Assembly (NCBI GenBank): GCA_037042915.1
Contig: CM073199.1
Span: 744,001-808,000, forward strand
Direction: 5' to 3'
DNA from: Auricularia sp. M13
Taxonomy: Eukaryota; Basidiomycota; Agaricomycetes; Auriculariales; Auriculariaceae
DNA length: 64,000 bases
Made by a program: the position numbers and the translations under genes. Below are positions 34,899-44,722 of the stretch, one piece after another (position 1 is the first letter of the stretch; every line of letters begins with the position of its first letter). The notes under the pieces were generated by a model. It had not been told where the DNA came from and made no database searches. It saw only the letters and a program-made list of their open reading frames with translations.

Positions 34899-35678
34899 TT
34901 CGGTGTCCTCAACTCTCATCCTTCTAGTTCGGAGACGACCAACAAAGCTATCGCGCTACATCGCGTTCTCTTCTATCGCTCGCTGATTCTTTCTGATCGT
35001 GTGTCCGACCCTTCATACCTTGTATGTGGTTATATCTTATCCCCTGGTTCCTTCTCAATTGCATCAAGATTTCACCAGCAAAATTGCTTGAGAACTCGAG
35101 CTTGGACGAGACACTCGCTCTAGTAAAAGCTAATTCTGCCCATGTTTCCCCTGTGGATTCCAGTAGCGTTTGAGACTTTGGGAACACGACGGGGAGGTCT
35201 TTGAATAAGATTTATTTCAGGTTAGTCGACTCAGCATGTTTATTGACGTTCAAACTGAGTCTCATCGGCGTCACCCAGGCTGCCTTCCGCAGTCTGAAGA
35301 GCACCGCAGGGCGATGCTTAGCCGTAACTGCTGCTGCTATGGCATAGCTTTATTGCTTGCACGCGCAGCACGCAGTTTATCGACAAGCGAATCCCTCGCA
35401 CGGCTTATGTAAGCAGACCCAACTCAGTGCGCCCGTTGGCTCGTCGTTTCTGACCTTGAGAACTGGTTATATTATCATTTATCAGTTCAATTCAATGATG
35501 TATTCTTCGTCTGCAGAGACATGTGCCATATCCCTTGCATCCCAGTCTTCTGCCCGCCTGCGTATCCAACTCGGATGGCGGTGCAGTTAATCGGCAATCT
35601 TTCATCATATACATATCCCCGGATATAAAGGCAGCAAGCTTTGGAACCACTTGATCATCTACTCCCTCCTTCCATTCT
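34899..35678. other. Gene-free stretch, about 780 bp
   Basis: Holds the DCTN6 3' region and the promoter of the secreted hydrolase. A TATA-like ATATAAAGG lies near 35622-35630, about 50 bp upstream of the hydrolase ATG. Confidence 0.45.
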
Positions 35679-37475
35679 ATGCTTCGTTCTGTCATCTTCG
35701 GACTGCTCTTCGGGGCTGTTAATGCTCATCTCGTACCACGACAGGAGGGCGGCCCACCTTCACCTGCAGACTTTGACTGGACTTCTGTGCGTTGCGCTTG
35801 CCGTTGTCTCTTTGCACGGGTGTCTGACCGCCTCGCGTACTTGCAGATTCCTTCCTCGGATAATATCACCTGGACGCCCTGCTTCCAGATATTCCAATGC
35901 GCCCGGTTCAACGTCCCGCTCGACTACAAGACACCCAACGGGCCGCGCGCCGAAGTCGCGTTGCAGATGCTCTCCGCGACTGACAAGGCCAACTACAAGG
36001 GTGAGCATCCCTCCATTTTCCCACCTCCGCGGAGGAACCTCACCGCCGCGTCAGGCAGCGTTCTCTTCAATCCCGGCGGGCCGAGTGTCTCCGGCACGCA
36101 GACGCTTCTGCAGATTGGACCTCTGCTCGCGCAGGTCGTCGGCCCGGCGTACGATGTCGTGAGCTTTGACCCGCGCGGTGTCGGGGCGACGGTGCCCAAT
36201 GCGCAGTGCTTCGCGGCGCGGGAGTGGGACTCTTTCATCTTGAGCGACCCGCCCATCCTGCACGTCGAGGACGATAGTCTGGTTGTGGCGCGGGCGCGGG
36301 ACGAGGTGATCGGCCTCAAGTGCAAGACCGCGCTCGGTGGGACGGGTGCGGAGAACGTCAATGGGACCGTGGAAGACTGGGGAGCGGGTCGGTTCATGGA
36401 TACTGCGAGCGTTGCGACCGATATGCTGCGCATCATCCAGGCTTTGGGGCAGGAGAAGTTGAACTACTGGGGTATCGTACGTTTGCTTCTCTCCTCTCTC
36501 CAGCTTCCTGCGGTTCAGAATGCTGATGAGATCGTGCAGAGCTACGGAACGATCCTGGGACAGTACTTCGCTGCCCTGTTCCCCGAAAAAGTCGGTCTCA
36601 TGCTCATTGACGGTGTCGCGGACGGCATCAACTGGCGAAACGGGAATGTCGAGACGAACCTGCAGGACGCGGACAAGATCATGGATCAGTTCTTCTCCCT
36701 TTGCTCAAAGGTGGGTCGGTCCGTCTGTCCCATTGCCGAGAAATCGGCCAGGAAAACTGCCGTGCGCGTCGCCGCCATCCTCAAGAGCGTTCGCGAAGCC
36801 CCGGTCCCGGTCCCAGGCCACGTCAACGGTCCCACGGTCATCACGGAGGACAGCGTCTACCCCTTCATTCGCTCGCAGATCTACAGCCCATTTGACGGTT
36901 TCCCAGCTCTGGGTGCCGCCCTGCGCGCGTTGGAAACCCGCAATGCGACTGCCTTGTCGACTTTCGCTGCAGTCACACCGAACGAGGGACTCCCGCCGCA
37001 GCTGCAGTCTAACGAAGCGCTCCAAGCGATATCGTGCACGGACCTTCCAGACGTCAGTCACGAGAGCCTCGAGTTCTCGCGCGCCCTCCTCAAGCGCGTT
37101 ACGCGCGTGTCGCAATGGCTCGGTCCCACAATGACGCGCGTGAGGACGCAGTGCATAGGGTGGCTCGTGCGTCCCAAGACGCGCTATACCGGTCCTTTGT
37201 CCGCCAAGAAGCTGTCTGGGAAGCTTCTCGTTGCGAGCAACACTCTCGACCCGGTCTGCCCATTAGCGGATGCGAAGGCTGTGACGAAGCGCTACGCGGG
37301 CGCGCGGTTGCTCGTACAGAAGTCGCTCGGCCATTGCGTCACGCTCACCATGTCCTCCTGCGCTGCAAGCGCCATTGGAGCTTTCTTCCAGGCTGGTGTG
37401 CTGCCGGCGCCCGGGACGACTTGCGAGCCAGATACGTTGCCACTCATTGGGTCGATTGGTCAGAAAGGACACTAG
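35679..37475 (+). CDS. Secreted TAP-like alpha/beta hydrolase, 539 aa
   Basis: Serine hydrolase of the tripeptidyl-aminopeptidase-like group (S33-type fold with TAP-like C-terminal domain); probably releases N-terminal peptides or cleaves esters outside the cell. Exons 35679-35786, 35847-36000, 36055-36476 and 36540-37475 sum to 1620 nt in-frame. Signal peptide MLRSVIFGLLFGAVNA. Oxyanion region FNPGGPSVSGTQ (GGPGGSG in most relatives). YDVVSFDPRGVGATVPN follows. The nucleophile elbow GISYGT is created exactly at the junction of exons 3 and 4. The acid is the Asp of SNTLDPVCPLADA, and the base is the His of SLGHCV. All three catalytic residues are present, so this copy should be active. The pseudogene at 10220-10985 is its relative. 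Confidence 0.88.
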   Translation: MLRSVIFGLLFGAVNAHLVPRQEGGPPSPADFDWTSVRCACRCLFARVSDRLAYLQIPSSDNITWTPCFQIFQCARFNVPLDYKTPNGPRAEVALQMLSATDKANYKGEHPSIFPPPRRNLTAASGSVLFNPGGPSVSGTQTLLQIGPLLAQVVGPAYDVVSFDPRGVGATVPNAQCFAAREWDSFILSDPPILHVEDDSLVVARARDEVIGLKCKTALGGTGAENVNGTVEDWGAGRFMDTASVATDMLRIIQALGQEKLNYWGIVRLLLSSLQLPAVQNADEIVQSYGTILGQYFAALFPEKVGLMLIDGVADGINWRNGNVETNLQDADKIMDQFFSLCSKVGRSVCPIAEKSARKTAVRVAAILKSVREAPVPVPGHVNGPTVITEDSVYPFIRSQIYSPFDGFPALGAALRALETRNATALSTFAAVTPNEGLPPQLQSNEALQAISCTDLPDVSHESLEFSRALLKRVTRVSQWLGPTMTRVRTQCIGWLVRPKTRYTGPLSAKKLSGKLLVASNTLDPVCPLADAKAVTKRYAGARLLVQKSLGHCVTLTMSSCAASAIGAFFQAGVLPAPGTTCEPDTLPLIGSIGQKGH

Positions 37476-38700
37476 CTATTCCCTTGACCTCGCCTAGTGA
37501 TCCCTTTCCTATTTTTAAGTATTTCTGGTAGTGTAATGGATAATTGATGCTTGTAATTACATGGGACGCAGCCACGGACTACATCGGCAAGTTCCTCCGC
37601 CTCTTCGCTGACGCCCCCTCCAGCTCCTCCCTCTCAGTCACGCACCAGAACGAACCGGCCCGGACTCGATCAGCAACCACTCTCCCGTCGCGTTGTCTCG
37701 TCAACTGACGATTGCAAACGCTGACGCGCGAGGATGGTGCCGACTCGAGTCCATGGACGGATCGCCTGTGCGCGCTGTTGTGCGCTGCGCAGCGAGAAAC
37801 CTACGCACCGTTATAAAGAGCTCAGCATGCACAGCATCCGCACGGTTCGCATGCCGAGGCTGCGAAAGAACGATTGCAGCTTAGCTTGCCAGTGAAACAC
37901 CTGCGGCGCCGTCGTCCCATGAATCTGTGGCGCCTTCAATCGGCAGGAGCCAGGAGCGTGTCTGCGCGGAGATTGAGAGACTGGGTTGGTGGAAGAGTGC
38001 TCCACCTTCAAAGCCTGAGAGAGGGATGGGAGCGGCTGAGCCGTTGGTGCCACAACCTCCAGACTTTTATAGATTGTCTGGAGTATCGGAGCCGAGAAAA
38101 GCACGCTGAGGCGTTGAGGCAAGAGGAATATGATCGGAACGGCCGAAACACGATGCTGTCCTCGTGCAGTAAATGCCGGAATGCAAGTCGACAGTTGACA
38201 CTTCACGCTCCGCACCCGCGAGAATTGCTCTGTTGGCCGTGGATCCCCCCGCAACCGCTCGTCGACCCTGAACGGCTACATGGAAGAGTGAACGCTTGGA
38301 TCAGCCGACAGGGCCGTTCTCCTGGACCTGTCAGTGACCTGCAAAGAAACGACTTGTGCCCATGCCTGACGAACGTAGATATCCTATCAGGTGCAAAGAA
38401 TGAAGTGCACGTGTTCTTGGAGCATTCCTCGAGCACGTCTCGAGGAATGTACGGGGCACGTGTATTCCAGGTGTGTTCAATTTCGTCGCGAAGTCTACCC
38501 TTGAACTCGCTCACAAACACACTCGATCATCTTTGCAGAAGACTCGCACGCGGCACATGTTGAGTCATTATCTCTGGCTTGCGCGGCTAATAGAAAGAAA
38601 CCGGGAAACATTAGGGAATGGGATAGATGTACTGTTATGGGCGGCATAGATCTGGCAGGCATGGCAGGTGAAATATAGACTTAAGTCTGTGCAGACAAAA
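37476..38700. other. Convergent intergenic region, 1.2 kb
   Basis: Lies between the hydrolase stop and the last exon of the C2 protein. A plus-strand open stretch near 37874-38563 shows no domain and is probably chance. No gene is supported. Confidence 0.4.
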
Positions 38701-41700
38701 TCATCGTCCTTGTCGTACGCTTCGCTAATCAAACAGCCCAAATCCCTGGCCCGAGGTGAGCACCATTGCGATGACAGTGACAGACAACACACCATGTCTT
38801 CATCTGATTCATCGGCCGGCGCAGCTTGAAGAGAGGGGAAGTTGCTCACTTCGACATGTTCCTTGACTTGCGCCGGCGTTGAATCTGGATGAACTGCCAC
38901 CCCTTGCTGTCCTGCGGCCCCACCAACGGAAAGGAGCGCCGTCTTTACGTCCCTTCCCCCGCAGGCGCGCGCGAACACATCCGCCCAGAATGGGTCAAGT
39001 AACACCCCAGCGGCGCTCAGTATCGTGGTGAGGTGCTCGGCCTGTCGCCAAAAAACGTCAGGATTCAGCTCACTCAGGGTGATCGACACAGATCTATAAA
39101 CAACGCACCGTAATCTCCAAAGCAGCGTCCGCCAAAATGAGAGCTGCGTAACTCGCCGCAAGCTCGGCTTCGGCCTATACACCAGAACAAATGTCAGCAG
39201 CACGAAGATGCTGCATCCAAGAAAGCCCGCGCGGTACACCTGCGTGCAATAGTATGCATGCGCGCGGCGCGTGTTGTGGGGAAGGCACATACCGCAGTAG
39301 TTTCCCTACGAGCAGGAACCGGGGCGGAACCATCTGCTTGCGACTCGGACGTCAGCTTCCCTGTCACGGATGTCGCGCCGGCTGTTTGCGCATCCTCTTG
39401 CCGTCGAGGGGTCTATTCATTGTTTAGATTCGCGATAGGATATACAATGAAGGGACTGACTGCTTCTGGGGTTTCAGTGGATAGATGTTCCTTGAGGTCA
39501 CTGGCGGGGGCAGGGGCAGGTTTGTCGGTTCCAATCACGTCAGGCTCCTGCAGGAGTCAGTACCGATGATGCCTCGCTGTCCGAGTCGCAAGGGCGTACC
39601 GCATCAGACATCGGCGATGTCGCATCTGCTACTGTAGGAGACGATACTTCAACCCACGAGCCATGGTGCTTGTCGTCCCCTCCAGGTTTTCCGGACGTTG
39701 CAGCCTTTGCCGTAAATTCTGGATATGGTGACTGAGCAGGCTCATTTGACGAGGAAAAACTTGTGGGAGGAACGCTAGGTGCAGCTTGAGATGGAGTCGG
39801 GATGGCTTTGTCGTGAGTAGTTCCGTCCCTGTTTGCCTGAGCCGGGGACCCGGGGGCATGTGCGACAGAAGCAGGCGTCGGATCGACCCCAGAGGTGACT
39901 GGGAACAGTGTTTCTGCGACCTTCGGCGCCGATACAGCATTGCCGCTGGAGGTTACTGGTGGAACGCCGATGAGCGTTTCAAGGGCTACTACCGTCTCGT
40001 CAATTGTCAACTGGTCGTTCCGAGGGTCCTTGCCAGTTCGAGAGAACAGAGAATCTATCTTGGACGCCTCGAGTTCAATGCCATTGTCGGTCAAGAACGC
40101 CGAAAGCTCCTGACGGGAGAACGTTCCGGAGGCGTCCTTGTCGAATTCGTGCAGATGCGCGCGCCAGAAGCGCTGCCTGAAGGCAGCATGGTGTTCGAAT
40201 TTGGCACTGGGCGGCATACCATGAGAAGAGCAGTAATCACGTCACGACGGACCATCGCTCACCTAACGACCAGAAGGGGCGATGACTTCGTGTCGAGTCC
40301 AGAATCGGTGGGAACGGCGAGCGGCAACTTGAATTCGCGGGTGCCGTGCGAAAGGGAAGCGTCAGGAGGATACAGGCCGGTGCGCGTGTTGGGGCGAGGT
40401 GCAGACGCAGCGATATCGTCGACGTTGAGGGTTGCCTGTCCAAGCGTGTTTTCGCCAGTGACGGTATCCCAATTGAGCACGCTAAATGACACGCTGCTGC
40501 CAGCGTCTTCGCGAGGAACAATTAGGATGAGACGCTCGTTCCACATGGGCTCGAGCGTGTGCCGGATAACGCGCGTGCGCAGTGTGCGCTTTCCGAACGT
40601 AATGACCACGCAAGGATCGCATTCGAAACCGGACGTGCCCACTGTCATATGGTGCATTCAGAAAGACTCACAGCGTCACAGAATGTGCACGCACAGTCCT
40701 TCTTTTTGGGAAGATTCCAGGCCGACTTGACCTCAAGCAACAATATTCCAGCGATTTCTTTGTGTTGCGAGAAGCTGTAATCGACCTTCGTACCCTCCCA
40801 GTTAAGGCGGAAACTGGGAAGGTTTTTCACCAGCGTTCGTGACGAGGAGTTGTCGCTCTCAGCGTCCTCATCATCGCTATCTTCGTTCAGCCGACCTACG
40901 CCAATGTCAGACAATAAATCCGGCCACCTAGTCGCATGGACATACTGATGCTATTGCCGTCCCCGAGAGTCCCAATACCCCTGGTCTATGCGGAGTCAGT
41001 CACTTGACAGGTATAATATTTTCCAATCGCACGGACCGCGGGAGAAGAAAAGATGTCCCCGCGAGAGTGCTTGGAAAGGATGCTGAAGAGAGCCGCAAAA
41101 TCAACAGACTTGGTGGCTGAAGGCGCCACAAAACCAATCTTGACGTGGATGGCTCCCTGCGCCTCCCGACGACTCCTAGAAGAGTGCAAATCGCGCCAGA
41201 ACGACTGTGGTAGCCTGTCAGAGGAGTCCGACAGCGTAGCAAAAACATACGTGGTTCTTAGGGCTGGCAAAGTCGTATGCGGTAGGTTGTGCAGCATGAT
41301 GACCAAACCAGTCGGAGCAGGTGAGCGGCAGCTCACCGAGGTAATCTTTCCCCAGCAAGTCTTTATCCCATACGACGATCTCGAGGAGGGTGCCCAGGCG
41401 TTCGACCACTGACTGGTATACAGGAAAGTCGAAAGTAGCATCCTTCGCCTGGTAGACTGGGTCAAGGCTCTTATGTACGACGGGTGTCTTCTTGCGTTGC
41501 GTCTGAAATGTCACGACAACGTATCTAGGATGTGTTAGTGAGCGCGACATGATCCCAGACCATACGTACGGGTCACTCTTGCCGTTCCGGTCTGCGGCTG
41601 CTAGATTCTTGCATGCAAGGACCTGAACACGTAGGATGAAGAGCGGCTGCTCGTCCTGCAAAGGAGCTGCATCGCGCAAGTTGCGCTTGCTGCTCCAACG

Positions 41701-41772
41701 TCTGGAGAGCGTACGGCCGAGCGAAAAGCGCTTCTTGGTGGAGCCTGCTAGCGAAGGAGCCGGACTGCTCAT
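38701..41772 (-). CDS. C2-C2-EF-hand membrane protein (Psd2-like front half, no decarboxylase domain)
   Basis: Start ATG 41772 (MSSPAPSLAGSTKKRFSLGR). The first C2 domain is FILRVQVLACKNLAAADRNG joined to KSDPYVVVTFQTQRK, with LDPVYQ and EIVVWDKDLLGKDYLGEL (Ca-binding Asp residues present). The second C2 has GILLLEVKSAWNLPK, FECDPCVVITFGKRTLRTRV and LEPMWNERLILIV. An EF-hand region follows: HLHEFDKDASGTFSRQELSA. This order equals the front of type-II phosphatidylserine decarboxylases (Psd2). After it come only a Pro/Ser-rich linker, one hydrophobic helix (AGFLGCSIFVLLTFVLVY), a short helical domain (FWRQAEHLTTILSAAGVLLD) and an acidic end (ESDEDM, then RSVRQGR with TGA at 38701). No catalytic GST-type motif is seen. 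Probably a Ca2+-dependent membrane-tethering protein; exon ends are partly tentative. Confidence 0.7.
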
Positions 41773-42679
41773 GGCTTGCTTGAGCAGGAGAAAGGAGCTT
41801 GATGCAGCCGTCGTTCTCGTGCGGGCATTTATGGCACGCTACCGGGTGTCGGCGCGCCGCACTAGCTTCTGTCAATGAAAGAAACGCCGACAAGGCGTCG
41901 GGGGTGGCTTGCGGGGAAGCCAAACATCGGTACCGGAGGCTGCCCTGGAGCGGAAAGTCGAGGTGGCGACAGTGCGCTTGAAGTAGGCCTATCGTTGGCG
42001 TTGCTATGGTCATACCAGGTTGCTACCATGTACCATCCATATCCGTGCTGATTTCGAACGTATTGCGCTACCGAAGAGCTTAGAGAACGGCATAAAAACA
42101 CGGCTGAAGTAGAGTCCTGGAATAGTCTCTGTTACGGCCATTGTCGAGCAGCTCCAAGCGTCCAACACACCTGTAGTCCTTCTGTCCGATGGTGTGGCGC
42201 AATTTTGAATGGATCATCATTGGCATGCGGCGTATGATCGAGGTTTCGAACGGTAGCGTCCTGAACCGTCCCCTGAGTCGTACGCCTTGCCAGTGGTGAG
42301 TCCTTTGACACAGGATGGAGTCCAACAATCCGATTATTCCCGAAACATATCAAGGGCAACAGATTAAGAGGTAGGTGCGGTGACTGTACGTGACAACCTT
42401 CACTGGTTCAACTGGTCAAGCGCTGAAGAGCAGGAAGGCTCCGCGCAAGTTCCGGGACAGCAGCCTGACAGCAGCTCCGGGCCGTTCCGCCGCCCTTGCG
42501 ACCTTTTGCTCACGACTGTTGCTCACAGAATCTCGTCAATCTGCCCAAGGACACACCGGGTCCCTTTATTACAGCCAATACGTCTGGGATGCGCGTTATT
42601 ATAGGTTTCCGTGCTGCTTTCCGTCGAATTCTCCACGTTTTACGGCGACGTCGCCTGACGTCGCTCTCACACCACGAAT
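41773..42679. other. Divergent intergenic region, about 900 bp
   Basis: Holds the promoter of the C2 protein. Any first exon of the F-box-like gene would also have to lie here. Confidence 0.35.
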
Positions 42680-44343
42680 GCCTGTACTTCAAGCGGCCCA
42701 TCCCTTGTCAATTTGCCCCCCGAAGTTTTTTATCTCATTTTTAGACACATTCAAGATGCTTGGAAGGACACAAGGCTTCCCTTTGTATCTCATCTTGGCG
42801 CACACTTGGCCAGGACAATTTCCGCTCCTTTGATTGCATTATCCATGGTCAATCGTCAGCTGCGCGCACTCATTCGACCTCTGCTCTTCCGCGATGTGAA
42901 AATGAATTTTGGGCAGCTACCTCCCCCAGGCGTACTACCATATATCCGGTGTGTAGTTACTTCGTTATCGTGTGGCTCCTTAACAAAAAAACTGCCAGGT
43001 ACCTGCATGTGTATTCTTCCAGGATAGAGGCTCTCTGGGACGTCTTCGAGTCGTTGCTCCTGCAGATGCCCAAACTGTCGAGCGTTTATTGGTACGGACA
43101 AGGCAGCTACATGCAGGAGCCATTGCGTAACCTGCGCGGATTCATGATGTCTCCCACCGTTGATACTCTTACCATGAACAACGTCTGGCTCTACGACGAC
43201 GGAACTGACTTCATTGGTTCGAGCATCTGTTTGCGCGTGTTGCACATCGACTTCCCCGAACTCGTTATAGAGGAAAGCAAGGTTGCTCCTGGCTTTGCTG
43301 ACTCGCATTTGGAATGCATGGATTACGTACTCAGTCTATTGCGCCCGCGGGTCGAGAGCTTAACGTTGTCTGGATACTCGGCGAAGCTATCGTCTCTAGC
43401 TTCTGCGCCATGGCCGATGCTACGAGTACATATTCTCTGTAACCCGAGGAGCTGCTATCCTCGACAGCCCGTGGAATCAATTGCTGCACCAGATGCCCCA
43501 ACGATGCTCGTTAACCATCGCACTTGTGCCCGGCCGGACACCTGTCGTCCTGTGCCCGCCTGATGTGACCGTAGCTACTGTTCTCTCACGTCTACGGCAT
43601 TTCACACTATCGCATCCCTCGCCGGACGATCAAGTATTCCGCCACCTTCCTTCCGAGCTGCGAGAACTATCTCTGAGGGACACTCCGCGATATTATAACG
43701 TCCGTCCGGCGTATTATTCCCACGACGGGGATAGCCACGAACCCATTCTAAAGTGCTCCGACGTTTTGAGAGTCTTCAGCGTGATGTCGCTTACTCAGCT
43801 CGGGTGTCTCGAACTCGTCTATCTCGAGGAACACAACGAGTTCCGTATGCTGGCTCTTCTCTCTCATTGCTGCCCCAATCTCCGTCTACTCGAGCTCCAT
43901 CGTTACCCAAAGTTATGCGATGCTCAAAACGCTTGGTACTGGAGCAAGCCTTCCGTCCCGGTTGTATGTTCAGGGCCATTCCTCATACCAACTATACCGT
44001 AATTGATCTACTCTCTTGCAGGAATTGGTGGCGGACGAGCTCGCGGCGTATCGGGCGTTGCGTACCCTCAAGCTCAACTTCTATTTCGTCGCGAAGGACA
44101 TCAGCGAAGCTTGGACCGGGCTGCGCAAGCCGCTGGGATAGACTCCCCGTCTTCCTGGAGGCGCAGGCGCAGGTCATTGCGCAGCGCGTACCATTCGTAG
44201 AGACCCTTGCGCTGTTATCTTGGACGCGGCGCGGAATGAGGTGGAATACGTGGTCCCTGCATCGTGATATGACCTTCGACACGGATGGATGTCGGCACCT
44301 GGTGTATGAGGATGTGTATGACAAGGCCTACCCGGGAGGGTGA
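42680..44343 (+). pseudogene. F-box-like protein gene with two apparent frameshifts
   Basis: An F-box-like start is readable from about 42700 (LVNLPPEVFYLIFRHIQDAW, then ALSMVNRQLRALIRPLLFRD). It is followed, after a clear intron (about 42952-43010, resuming YLHVYSSRIEALWDVFESLL), by leucine-rich segments of the usual fungal F-box type. These include VDTLTMNNVWLYDDG, RVESLTLSGYSAKLSSLASA and RLRHFTLSHPSPDD. Another phase-0 intron joins KPSVP to ELVADELAAY. Two joins need a one-base shift: near 43428 (PML into EYIFSVTRGAA) and near 44137 in a GGG run (LRKPL into DRLPVFLEAQ). No in-frame ATG precedes the F-box without an upstream exon. It is either a decaying gene, or base-call errors in a real one. 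If real, it would be a substrate receptor of SCF ubiquitin ligase. Confidence 0.5.
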
Positions 44344-44722
44344 GCACATCGACAGATCTGGGCGTGTGACAGACTCACATCTACTGCAGCATGGAATTGG
44401 ATTACTTTTGATGAGCCCGATGCAGGTCTCCAGTGAGACATCATGGTTTGCCTGACTCATCGGAGACGTGTAGGCCAACGTATGATACTGCTGTTGTGCA
44501 GTAACTGAAACGCTCAGTGTTCTGCGTGCTTCACGTGACCAAAGCTTTTGAGAAGACAAAAAAGCACGACTTGGTATTGAGACGACACATACAGTAGTAG
44601 TAGTACACGGCTGGCGTACCACCAGCTTACAGGAAAAGAAACCATCCGACATGGAGGGGGCGCATACTGGTAAGAACATGATTCAGGCAAGTCCGAAATC
44701 CAAGGAGGGCGATGAGGCTCGT
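44344..44722. other. Convergent intergenic region
   Basis: 3' ends of two converging genes; contains a short AGTAGTAGTAGT tract near 44595. No gene. Confidence 0.4.

Noticed and set aside
37874-38563. 229-codon plus-strand open frame between convergent genes
   Set aside because: No domain, no helix or sheet pattern, high Arg/Ser/Cys content and no splice context; probably chance.
39786-40730. 314-codon plus-strand open frame
   Set aside because: Antisense to the C2-B and EF-hand exons of the minus-strand C2 protein.
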